DNA of 64,000 nucleotides from Pseudomonas sp. N3-W (GTDB lineage Bacteria; Pseudomonadota; Gammaproteobacteria; Pseudomonadales; Pseudomonadaceae): NCBI RefSeq assembly GCF_024970185.1, contig NZ_CP103965.1, positions 4,088,001 to 4,152,000 of the forward strand, read 5' to 3'. Shown piece by piece: positions 17,251 to 26,200 of this stretch (position 1 is its first letter; each line of letters starts with the position of its first letter). The notes under the pieces were generated by a model. It saw only the letters and a program-made list of their open reading frames with translations, ran no database searches and was not told where the DNA came from. The position numbers and the translations under genes were made by a program.

Positions 17251-18471
17251 CTAGTCACTGGGCAACGGTGCCGTGAGTAACAAAGTCGTCGCGAAACCCG
17301 GCATCGGTGGGGTCAGCCAACGCCGGTTGCGCCCACGGCCCAGCCACTGCACCTTGCCTTCGGCGGCCAGGCTGTCGAGTGCCCGCTGTACCGTACGCTG
17401 GCCAGTGCCGAGGGCCAATGCCAGCCCGGAGCTGGACCACGATTCACCGTCGGCGAGCAAGGCAAACAGCGGCGCATGCTTCTCCTCGACGGGCCACGCC
17501 AGCACTACAACGTCGGTGCCAACTTTTGGCACCAGCGCGTAGCCACGCGGGGTCGCGACCACCTGCGCCAACGGACCGAGTTGCACCCGCAGCCGGCCGA
17601 GTTCGACCCGCAAACGGGCACGATGGGACTCGTCGCCCAGTTTCTGGCGGAAGGCCCGGGCGATCAGTATTTCCCTCGACACGTCCGCCGGCCAGGCTTC
17701 AGCCAGAATCCGCAGCAGAGTGAACAGCACCGCACGCGTGGCGAGGGAAATCGTCAGGCCGGCGCCGCGCACCTCGTATCGGCAGGCGTCTATTACCAGC
17801 ACTGCTGAGTCGAACAGCGCCTGCACTTCAGCCAGTAATACCAGCCGTTGCTCGCCACCGGCAATCAGCCGGGCCACGGGCGTGTCGAGCAGCAGCGCCG
17901 CGCTGCCGACTTCCGCCGAGAGTGCCGCAATACCGGCGCTGTGGGCGGCGCGTTCGGCCCGAATCAGCGCCGCCCGAGCCGTGTGCGCTTGCAGGCGACG
18001 CATGGCGATGCCGGCCAGCACCAGTTCATGAGCGGCCCGCAATGCTGGCGGGAATGGCGCGGGATCGAGCGCGACGAGCAGGCCTTCGGCTTCGTCGAGG
18101 CGTCCGACCAGCAGCAAGCGGCGGATCGCCAGATACCGCGCATGGGCGGCATTGACCCGGTCACCATGGGCCTCCAGCGTCACGCGTGCGCCCTCCAGCG
18201 CTTTCACCGGCCAGCCAAGATCCCGAGCGGCCAGGGCGATTTCGGCTTCGGCGACCACGCATCGCGCCCGGGCCAGTGTCTCTTTCGGGCCAAACGCCCG
18301 GCCGGCGCGCTTCATCAGGGTCCTGGCCCGATCCAGCTCACCGAGCTGCGCCATGGCAATACCACGCAGCGCCAATGCCGGGGGGTCGTCACGCAGGGCA
18401 ATCCGGTCCAGTGCGGCCAAGGGGTCGCCGACGGCCAGTGCGCGAGCGGCGGCGGTGATTATCGAGTCCAT
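17251..18471 (-). CDS. Large transcriptional regulator with helical-repeat N-terminus and HTH
   Basis: A 406-residue protein. The first ~200 residues are Ala/Leu-rich helical pairs (RGIAMAQLGELDRARTLMKR, GRLDEAEGLLVALDPAP), resembling TPR or MalT-like repeats. A winged-helix-like segment follows at about 240-310 (ATRAVLFTLLRILAEAWPAD, RVELGRLRVQLGPLAQVVAT). Near the C-terminus is a second HTH, SGLALALGTGQRTVQRALDSLAAEGKVQWLGRGRNRRW-like, with replicator/DeoR-style wing. It is transcribed with the propeller-like gene downstream and presumably regulates it or senses its ligand. I do not recognise a named family beyond HTH domain-containing. Confidence 0.65.
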   Translation of the reverse strand: MDSIITAAARALAVGDPLAALDRIALRDDPPALALRGIAMAQLGELDRARTLMKRAGRAFGPKETLARARCVVAEAEIALAARDLGWPVKALEGARVTLEAHGDRVNAAHARYLAIRRLLLVGRLDEAEGLLVALDPAPFPPALRAAHELVLAGIAMRRLQAHTARAALIRAERAAHSAGIAALSAEVGSAALLLDTPVARLIAGGEQRLVLLAEVQALFDSAVLVIDACRYEVRGAGLTISLATRAVLFTLLRILAEAWPADVSREILIARAFRQKLGDESHRARLRVELGRLRVQLGPLAQVVATPRGYALVPKVGTDVVVLAWPVEEKHAPLFALLADGESWSSSGLALALGTGQRTVQRALDSLAAEGKVQWLGRGRNRRWLTPPMPGFATTLLLTAPLPSD

Positions 18472-18594
18472 GAGGGCGGCGTCATGCGGGTGGGTCCCGG
18501 GGTGGGAAGCATGGGGTTGAGTCTATCCGAGAGTTGCTTTCCAGAAAGGGAGCGCTGAGGTTGATCCGCAATTTTCTGTGATGCTGATGGACTC

Positions 18595-18690
18595 ATCGCG
18601 AGCAAGCTCGCTCCCACAGGATTGAGGCGCCTACAAATTTTGTGACCGACATTGATCCAGTGTGGAAGTGGGCTTACCCGCGATGAGGCC
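18595..18690. repeat. REPIN between the HTH regulator and LysR genes
   Basis: Arms ATCGCGAGCAAGCTCGCTCCCACA (right-type arm first) and GTGTGGAAGTGGGCTTACCCGCGAT face outward across about 45 bp. The order is inverted relative to the large array. The second arm has decayed (GTGGAAG for GTGGGAG, TTACCC for TTGCCC). Confidence 0.7.
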
Positions 18691-18707
18691 ATCAGCATTA
18701 ACAGCGC

Positions 18708-19625
18708 TCACTGCCCGTCCGCCCATCCCGGCTGGCGCTCGAACCCGGCGAACAATTCGATGATGGTGGCCTTGACCTTCTGCACCGCGTTGCTCTGGAC
18801 CACCGTGTCCGGCCAGCACAGGGACAGATCGCGGGTGAACAGGCGATGGTCGATGCGGGCCAGTTTCAACCGGTGCTGTTCCAGTTCGACATGGGCCGCC
18901 GCCCAAGGCAGTACGGTGACGCCAAGCCGGGCATGGACGGCGGAGAACAGCAGGTCGGTGGAGTTGGCTTCGAACTGCATCTGGCATTGCAACCCGGCCT
19001 CCTGCAAGGCGGCGTCGACCCGGCTGCGAATGGTGTTCGGCGCACAGGGCAGCACCAGTGGCATCTGCGCCAGGGCCTCGATCGACAACGGCCCGTCGGC
19101 CAACTCAAACTGCGGCCACGCCACCAGGTACAGGGTTTCGGTGAGCAGGCGCTGCGAAACCAGGCCACGGGTTTCGATCACGTCGACATTTACCGCCAAT
19201 GCCACCCGCCCGACTGCGATCAAGCCCGTCAGGTCGGCGCTGGGCGCGTCGATCAATTCCAGCTTGATCCCCGGGTAGCGGCTTTTGATCGTGCGCGCCA
19301 ACGGGATCGCCAGCATCCGCGCAGTACTCGACGGCATGCCCACCGAGACTTTGCCCTGCGGGAATTCGGCGTCCTGGCGCAGCAGTTCGCGGGTGCCGTC
19401 GGCTTGACGCAGCAATTCGATGGCGTGCCGGTACAACGTGCGCCCTGCCGCTGTCGGCACCACGCCCTGCACGCTGCGTTCGAGCAGTTGCATGTCCATG
19501 TCGCGCTCCAGATTGCGCATCTGCTGACTGATCGCCGGTTGGGCAATGTGCAGCGCTTCGCTGGCGCGAGTGATGTTGCCGCACTCGACCACCTTGATGA
19601 AATAGCGCAACTGGCGCAGGTCCAT
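18708..19625 (-). CDS. LysR-family transcriptional regulator (acid-catabolism locus)
   Basis: A 305-residue LysR regulator. The N-terminal winged HTH (1-65) reads MDLRQLRYFIKVVECGNITR then ASEALHIAQPAISQQMRNLE. The effector domain follows from about residue 90. Two ATGs are close (19631, 19625). The second is chosen because GGAG sits 6 bases before it and abuts the first. It is divergent from the MFS transporter gene with 164 bp between them, so it very likely controls the transporter/CoA-transferase/decarboxylase operon. Relatives include CbbR/NAC-type activators of organic-acid genes; the inducer is unknown. Confidence 0.88.
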   Translation of the reverse strand: MDLRQLRYFIKVVECGNITRASEALHIAQPAISQQMRNLERDMDMQLLERSVQGVVPTAAGRTLYRHAIELLRQADGTRELLRQDAEFPQGKVSVGMPSSTARMLAIPLARTIKSRYPGIKLELIDAPSADLTGLIAVGRVALAVNVDVIETRGLVSQRLLTETLYLVAWPQFELADGPLSIEALAQMPLVLPCAPNTIRSRVDAALQEAGLQCQMQFEANSTDLLFSAVHARLGVTVLPWAAAHVELEQHRLKLARIDHRLFTRDLSLCWPDTVVQSNAVQKVKATIIELFAGFERQPGWADGQ

Positions 19626-19669
19626 GCACATCTCCAGGCATACAAATTTACGATGGGATCAGAGGAATA

Positions 19670-19688
19670 TCATATTTGAGACTTATGA
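19670..19688. promoter_or_regulatory. Candidate LysR operator
   Basis: TCATA at 19670-19674 and TATGA at 19684-19688 form an interrupted palindrome with 9 bases between, matching the T-N11-A layout of LysR sites. It lies in the middle of the divergent gap. The site is short, so the call rests on position and symmetry. Confidence 0.4.
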
Positions 19689-19789
19689 GATACGGCGCCT
19701 AGACTCGTCTCACAACAAACGAAGCGCTCGCGGCCGCCACAGCCACTCAGCGCTTCCATAGGCCTGAAAAAGGCCATCGGGAGATCGTC

Positions 19790-21103
19790 ATGTCCAGAGT
19801 CTTGACCGCAACGGCAGCACCCGTAAAACCGCTCAAAACACCCCTGACCCGCGAGCAGATTCGCGGCTTCTGGACGGTCTACCTCGGCTGGGTACTCGAT
19901 GGCGTGGACTCGGTGATCTTCGCCCTGGTACTGATTCCGGCCCTGACCGAATTGCTGCCCAACTCCGGCATTGAAGCCACGCCTGCCAACATCGCCATGT
20001 ACGGATCACTGCTGTTCGGGCTGTTTCTGGTCGGCTGGGGCTTGTCCTTTATATGGGGGCCGCTGGCTGACCGTTTTGGCCGGGTCAAGATGCTTGCCGC
20101 GAGCATTCTGGTGTATTCACTGTTTACCGGCGCGGCGGCGTTCTCCGAGAGCATCTGGCAACTGGCGGCGTTTCGCCTGATTGCCGGGATCGGTGTCGGC
20201 GGCGAATGGGCGCTGGCCGGCACCTACGTCGCCGAAAGCTGGCCGGAAGACCGGCGCAAGATGGGCGCCGGTTACCTGCAAACCGGCTACTACTTCGGCT
20301 TCTTCATTGCCGCGCTGCTGAACTACACCGTCGGCGCGACGTACGGCTGGCGAGTGATGTTTCTCTGCGGGCTGTTCCCGGCCTTCGTGGCGATCTACAC
20401 CGCGTTGAAGGTCAAGGAACCAGCGCGCACCCACCAGGTGCCGCGCCACGTCGAACAGCCAAAGACCTGCGCCTCATGGCGGGAAATCTTCGCCCCGGCC
20501 TTTCGCCGGCGCACGCTGACCAGTTCGCTGTTGGTCGGAGTGGCCATTGTCGGCCTTTGGGCCGGCTCGGTGTACGAAGCCACCGCCGTGGTCACACTGG
20601 CCACCCGCGCCGGTATCGACCACGTCGGCGCCGTGCACCTGGCCTCAATCGGCGCAGCCATTCTGTCCCTGAGCACCATCCTCGGCTGCCTGGTTGCGCC
20701 TTGGCTGGCGGAACGGGTCGGGCGGCGCCAGGCATTGGGTATCTACTTCGCCGGCATGGCCGCCTCGATCATTTTCGCATTCGGCTGGGTGTTCTACCGC
20801 GACGATGGCCTGCACCTGTTCATGGTGTCACTGGTGTTCCTGGGCTTTTTCGGCGGCAACTTCGCGATCTTCTCGCTGTGGCTGCCCGAGCAATACCCGA
20901 CGCGCATCCGCGCCACCGCATTCGCCTTCAATGCCTCGATGGGCCGCTTCATCGGCGCCGGGGTCAACTTCCTGCTGGCCGCCGCGATTCACTGGCACGG
21001 CTCACTGGGGATGCCCATCGCCTGGACGGCTGCAGCATTTGTGGCCGGTCTGCTGATCCTGCCGTTTGCCGTCGAAACCCGCAATCAACCGCTGCCGCAA
21101 TAA
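19790..21103 (+). CDS. MFS transporter, organic-acid (AAHS/SHS-like) type
   Basis: A 437-residue inner-membrane symporter with 12 predicted helices. The N-terminal helix holds GWVLDGVDSVIFALVL, resembling the D-x-x-D motif of aromatic-acid/lactate symporters. GPLADRFGRVKML is motif A between helices 2 and 3, and RLIAGIGVGGEWAL is the helix-4 segment typical of the sialate/lactate (SHS) and AAHS groups. WLPEQYPTRIRATAFAFNAS marks helix 10-11. GGGAG lies upstream of the ATG. It heads the operon with the CoA-transferase (28 bp gap) and decarboxylase, so it probably imports their acid substrate. Confidence 0.85.
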   Translation: MSRVLTATAAPVKPLKTPLTREQIRGFWTVYLGWVLDGVDSVIFALVLIPALTELLPNSGIEATPANIAMYGSLLFGLFLVGWGLSFIWGPLADRFGRVKMLAASILVYSLFTGAAAFSESIWQLAAFRLIAGIGVGGEWALAGTYVAESWPEDRRKMGAGYLQTGYYFGFFIAALLNYTVGATYGWRVMFLCGLFPAFVAIYTALKVKEPARTHQVPRHVEQPKTCASWREIFAPAFRRRTLTSSLLVGVAIVGLWAGSVYEATAVVTLATRAGIDHVGAVHLASIGAAILSLSTILGCLVAPWLAERVGRRQALGIYFAGMAASIIFAFGWVFYRDDGLHLFMVSLVFLGFFGGNFAIFSLWLPEQYPTRIRATAFAFNASMGRFIGAGVNFLLAAAIHWHGSLGMPIAWTAAAFVAGLLILPFAVETRNQPLPQ

Positions 21104-21131
21104 CGCCTCTGTTCATTGATTGGAGAACTCC

Positions 21132-22358
21132 ATGCAAGCGCTGCAAGGTATAAAGATCGTCGACCTGAGTCGCGCCCTGTCGGGGCCGTTCTGCACCATG
21201 GTGCTGGCGGACCTGGGCGCCGACGTGATCAAGATCGAGCCCGGCCCGAGCGGCGACATGAGCCGCACCTGGGGCCCGTTCGACCGGGGCGTGAGCACCT
21301 ACTACCTGTCGTGCAACCGCAACAAGCGCGGGCTGTGCCTGGATTTTCGTAAACCGCAAGGGCTCGCCACCGTCCAGCGCCTGATCGATGACGCCGATGT
21401 GGTGATCGAAAACTTCAAACCCGGCACGCTGGAGAGCATGGGCCTGGGTTATGACGTGCTCAGCGCGCGCAATCCACGGCTGATTCTGGGCAGCATCAAT
21501 GCTTTCGGCGCCGACGGCCCGATGAGCCGTTGGCCGGGCTTTGACCAGATCGCCCAGGGCTATTCGGGACTGATGAGCCTGACCGGTTTCGTCGATGGCG
21601 ACCCGACCCGCACCGGCACCGCCATCGGCGACCTGACCTCGGGCATGTGGCTGGTGACCGCTGTGCTCGCCGCACTGCTGGAGCGCTCGACCACCGGGCG
21701 CGGCCAGCACGTCAGCACCTCGTTGCTGGCCAGTCTGGTGGGGCTGTTGAGCGTGCACGGGCAACGTTATCTCAGCCTCGGCGATGTGCCCCGCCGTACC
21801 GGCAATGCTCATTCGGTGATTGCGCCGTACGGCGTGTTTCAGACCCTGGACGGGCCGCTGAACCTGGCGCCGATCACTTCGGCGATGTGGGGGCGCTTGT
21901 GCGTACTGCTGGACTTGCCGGCGTTGCCGGATGATCCACGATTTTCCACTAACGAGGCACGGGTCGAACGTCGTGAAGAGCTGAAGACGATCCTCGAAAG
22001 CCGTCTGAAAACTCGCAGCAAACGTGCGTGGACCGAACTGTTCATCGAAGCCGGTTTGCCCGCCGGCCCGATCAATACGCTGGATGAAGTGTTCGACGAC
22101 CCGCAGGTACTGCACAGCCAGTTGACCGAAACACTTGAACATCCAACCCTCGGCGCCTTGCGTCAGGTGGTGACGCCAGTGTTCAGCGCTGGCGCTGGCG
22201 CCGTCAGCCGGCCACCACCGCTGCTGGGTGAACACACCATCGAAGTGCTGCGCGAGGCGGGTTTCGACGCGGCCTCGATCAGTGCGCTGCTCGCCGCCAA
22301 CGTGGTGTTTCAAGACACCGACGCCTCTACTGTACCTGCCACAGGAACCGCCCCATGA
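21132..22358 (+). CDS. Class III CoA-transferase (CaiB/BaiF family)
   Basis: A 408-residue enzyme that would move CoA between acyl groups. The family N-terminus MQALQGIKIVDLSRALSGPF is followed by LADLGADVIKIEPGPSGD and NRNKRGLCLDFRKPQG. Asp138 in GFDQIAQGYSG lies where the catalytic aspartate of the family is expected. The central and C-terminal segments include PAGPINTLDEVFDDPQV, also family-typical. The ATG at 21132 follows GGAG with 6 bases; a TTG at 21120 is rejected because it overlaps that site. The stop overlaps the next start by 4 bp. Together with a methylmalonyl-CoA decarboxylase, it likely activates a malonate- or methylmalonate-like acid. Confidence 0.85.
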   Translation: MQALQGIKIVDLSRALSGPFCTMVLADLGADVIKIEPGPSGDMSRTWGPFDRGVSTYYLSCNRNKRGLCLDFRKPQGLATVQRLIDDADVVIENFKPGTLESMGLGYDVLSARNPRLILGSINAFGADGPMSRWPGFDQIAQGYSGLMSLTGFVDGDPTRTGTAIGDLTSGMWLVTAVLAALLERSTTGRGQHVSTSLLASLVGLLSVHGQRYLSLGDVPRRTGNAHSVIAPYGVFQTLDGPLNLAPITSAMWGRLCVLLDLPALPDDPRFSTNEARVERREELKTILESRLKTRSKRAWTELFIEAGLPAGPINTLDEVFDDPQVLHSQLTETLEHPTLGALRQVVTPVFSAGAGAVSRPPPLLGEHTIEVLREAGFDAASISALLAANVVFQDTDASTVPATGTAP

Positions 22359-23149
22359 ACCCGACCTCCAGCGCCACCGTGACCGTCCACTTCGCCGATG
22401 AGCGCATTGCCCGACTGGTCTTCAGCAACCCCAGCCACCGCAACGCGCTCAGCGCCCAATTGCTGGCAGACCTCGATGAAAGCCTGGTCGCGCTGGCCGC
22501 ACAACGCGTGCCGGTGGTGATACTCGGCACGCAGGTCGGACAGCCGGTGTGGAGCGCCGGCCACGATATTCGCGAGCTGCAACACGACCGCGACCCGATT
22601 GCCTATGGCAAACCGCTGGAGCAAGTGCTGCGCCGCATCCGCGCCTATCCCGGCGTGGTCATCGCCCTGATTTCCGGTTCGGCCTGGGGCGGCGCGGTGG
22701 ACCTGGCGATGAGTTGTGACCTGGTCATCGCCGATCACAGCGCCAGTTTTGCCATGACCCCGGTGAACATCGGCCTGCCCTACACCACCAGCGGCTTGCT
22801 GCGGTTCTTCAATAACGTGCCGATTCATGTGCTCAAGGAGATGTTCTTCACCGCGCAAAAACTCGATGCGCAACGGGCCGAGCGGTTCGGGGTGATCAAC
22901 CGACTGGTCGACACCGACACCCTGGAAGACACCGCACTGGAGATGGCCCGGGGCATCGCCGCCAAAGCGCCGCTGGCGGTGGCGGCGGTCAAGGAGCAGT
23001 TGCGGATTCTGGAAGACATGCAGCCGGTGCCGGTGCAAGCGATGGAGCAGATTGCCGAACTGCGGCGCCAGGCGTGCCAGAGCAGCGATTTTGGCGAGGG
23101 ACTGGCAGCCTTTGCCGAGCGCAGGGTAGCGGTGTTTGAGGGGCGATAG
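22355..23149 (+). CDS. scpB: Methylmalonyl-CoA decarboxylase (crotonase family)
   Basis: A 264-residue crotonase-fold enzyme that closely follows E. coli ScpB/YgfG in the points I can recall: SAGHDIREL with His70, GSAWGGAVD with Gly113, MTPVNIGLPY with Tyr143, KEMFFTAQKLDAQRAERFGV and KAPLAVAAVKEQLR. The His-Gly-Tyr spacing matches the residues implicated in decarboxylation. It would convert (methyl)malonyl-CoA to propionyl-/acetyl-CoA. It is translationally coupled to the CoA-transferase (ATGA overlap). No mutase or epimerase is nearby, so this is not the E. coli succinate-to-propionate operon. General enoyl-CoA hydratase is the fallback. Confidence 0.8.
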   Translation: MNPTSSATVTVHFADERIARLVFSNPSHRNALSAQLLADLDESLVALAAQRVPVVILGTQVGQPVWSAGHDIRELQHDRDPIAYGKPLEQVLRRIRAYPGVVIALISGSAWGGAVDLAMSCDLVIADHSASFAMTPVNIGLPYTTSGLLRFFNNVPIHVLKEMFFTAQKLDAQRAERFGVINRLVDTDTLEDTALEMARGIAAKAPLAVAAVKEQLRILEDMQPVPVQAMEQIAELRRQACQSSDFGEGLAAFAERRVAVFEGR

Positions 23150-23181
23150 TCGTCACGACACCTGTTTAGCTGCAAACGTCC

Positions 23182-23213
23182 CTGGCGAGGGAGCTTGCTC
23201 CCTCGCCACATTC
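23182..23213. repeat. REP palindrome
   Basis: GGCGAGGGAGCTTGCTCCC-TCGCC is a nearly perfect self-complementary element between the convergent scpB-like gene and the giant toxin-like gene. It may act as a bidirectional transcript end. Confidence 0.7.
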
Positions 23214-23249
23214 TCAGGCAGCCAAACAGGTGCGGTGCCCCCTGTCTCC

Positions 23250-26200
23250 TCACCAGTAATCTTGTCGGCCTCTTCGTGGAACGGATTGGGTCACCCCGAA
23301 GAACAGCGATTCGGCCAGACGCGAGCCGATCTCACTGCGATAGGCCCTGCGCATTGCCTGCTCACTTTGTCCTCCAACCGGAACAAAATTCAGATAAAGC
23401 TCCTGTGGCAACTTCAGGTGCCCGGCCGTGAACGCCGCAGCCGGACCTTGCGGCGTACGATAGTGAAAGTGCGCGTACGCCAGCGGTGTGCGCTCGGCAT
23501 CACGGATCAGATACTCCTCCAGGTAGTCGTTATCGCGACGCAGTTTGACCCTGCCCTCGACCCGCAATATCTCGATCTCGCCCTGTGCCTTGAGGTATTC
23601 GATCCGTGGCGCTTCGGGTGGGTTGCGCTTGATGATCGCAATGCGCAGTTGGCGGCCCTCTTCGATCAAACGTTTGGCCGCGTTTTCGAGGTCAGTCAGC
23701 GAACTCGCTTCCTGAGCATTGATTGGGGCGCCACCGCCTTTCTCACGCAGCTCAAGCGCTTGCCTGATCTCTTGTGCGCACTGGCGCATGCGCTCAGCGG
23801 CTCGCACCAGTCCATCCTCGACACCAATGGGTGAGTTGGATTTTCGGGCGCCATTGCGCTCTCTTTCGAGTTCTCGGTCCACCCTGCTCAATCGGGTCCG
23901 GGCATTTTCCAGAAGCGCCTCAAGATCTGACACGCTCGCCGCCACACCAGGCCTGACACCGGGAACCTCATCCCACTCGTCCCCAACGGCGCTCTTTTGG
24001 AAAGAGCCGACGGGCTCCTGATCGATCGGTTCGACCACATCGACGATATCGTTATCGGAAGCAGGCGTACGTTCGCGCACTCGCCCACGCAAGACCTGCT
24101 TTTGGCGGGTGACGATCAGGCGCTGGTTAGCCGGCAAGCGGGGCACGACCGGGGCCGGCCGCGCCTTGAGCCACTGTGCCTGTGAGTGTTCAGCTTCGCT
24201 CTGTACATCAGTGATCAGCGACCCAAGCGTCCCTCCATACCGCGCCTCAAACAGTTCGGGATTGACCTGGCAGAGGAGCGCGAGCCGATCCTGTATGGCC
24301 GCATATTGATGGGTGACCTCCTGCAGCAACTCGATCCGCTCAGCCAGCTTCAGTGCATCGGCCACCAGCAGGTTCTTATGGGACATCACTTGGCGGGTCA
24401 ACAGGTCCAGTGACTGTTTGACCTCGATAAAATCATCGTACTCATCGGGTAACGGACGTCTTTTGAGAATCAACCCCTGATAGGCCTGAATCTGCTTGAC
24501 CCGCCAGTCCAGCGGTGTCCAGTCGGTGTTTGCCGACGCCATCAACCCGTTGTAGGTCGGATCATGATCGGCACTGACGGCCAGCTCGGCCAGGCACGCT
24601 CGCTCCTGAGCGCTCAGGGCAAAAAGTTGCCCGTTCAGATTGGCCAATGTACCCAGGCTCTCGATGTTCTCGCGATGGGCCGTGGAAACGGTGGAAATCT
24701 CTTCAGAGACCAGTTCCAGGTCCCAGCGCTGCCTCGTGGCGGGCGAAGGCTTTGCGGCGCTGCGCGACTCAAACAACACCTTCATCTGCCCTCGCAGGTT
24801 TTCCACATGCTCGTCGAGTTGTTGGGACAGCTCGGTGTCGAAGCGGACAATGGGTTGATTGGCATTTTTGCGTTTTAACACGTCGAGCTTGTGAAGCTGT
24901 CGCCGCGCCTGCTCTTGCAACTGCTCCAGATAGCGCTGGCGAATGGTTTGCCGATGCTGATCGGTGAATTTTTCCCGCTGACTGACATGCATTCGTTCGT
25001 AAAAAGTGAACGCGGTATTGACCTTCTCTTCGACGTCCACCAAGTCAGTCAGTGCGCGGGCATACTGCTGTGCCAAATCAAGGTTTCTACGCTGCAATTC
25101 GTTCTGGTCAGGCAGCGTGCTGTCCCTGGGCATGCCGCCGTAGTAACGCAACTTGAAGTCAAACGTCCAGTGGCCGTTGCTGTCGCTACTGACCCAGGGC
25201 CCAAGGCGGGCGGGCTGCTCCAGGTCCGCTATGCGATAGCCGTCTTCTACGGCAATCACCGGATACAGCTCACCCAGGATATGGGCGTGCAGATGAAAGC
25301 GGTGGACGCTGCTGAACACACGATACAAGCCCTTGGTCACGCCCTGAGTCTCGACGAACTCCGGTTTCACCGGCGAGGGCTGAAATTGTTGCGCGTTTTG
25401 CGCCCGCCACCTGAACGTCAGCAGATCGGCTTTCATCGTGGGCGACAAATCCTTGGTAGCGCTCGCCCAGCCCTCTGAATACAGAGGTAGAAAGTCGTTC
25501 ATCGGGGCTGCCGCCAATAGGCCGGGTGTCACCTGCCGCGCAACGACGGGGATGTTTTGCGCCTCAGGGTTAACGGCGCGAGCCGGCGGGATTCGCAGGC
25601 GCTCATCCAGCGACGCAACCGGATGCAACAGCAACCCTGCAAGCGCAGCAATAAACTCCGCCGTCGCGCCGGCGACGGCCGCGTCATCGCCCTCAAGCGT
25701 CAGCGAAACCAGCGTCTGGGTCGTGTGCATCGTCTGCAGCAGCCAACCCGCCATCGCCAGTGGACCGCGTATCAGCGGCAGCACTGCGTTGAACAGTTGC
25801 CAAAGTTCATTGCGAAACTCAACCCAGCGCCGGGCTTCGGTGGACTGCGATTGCTGTTTTGCCTGAGCCACCAGCGCCTGGGCATTTTGCGTAAACACAT
25901 GGGCCAGAAAGTCGCCCGGTACTCGCGCGTCACTGAGCAGTGCGGGTGAAGCCGCCGCAACAGCGTCGAATTCATCGCCCTGGAAAAATCGCTGCACATG
26001 CGGATTGAGAAAGCCGCCATTGCCGAACAATGCCCGGCCACGCACGTCGAGGCTGCCCATCACAGCATCGTGCAGAGGGGTGCCGAGTCGTGCGATGGAA
26101 TCGAGTACGGCCTGGCGCGACGGGAACTGTTGCAGGAACGGCGCACCACTCGGTCGGTACAGCAGATGTGGCGTGTTCGCCGCATCGGCGGCACCGATCA

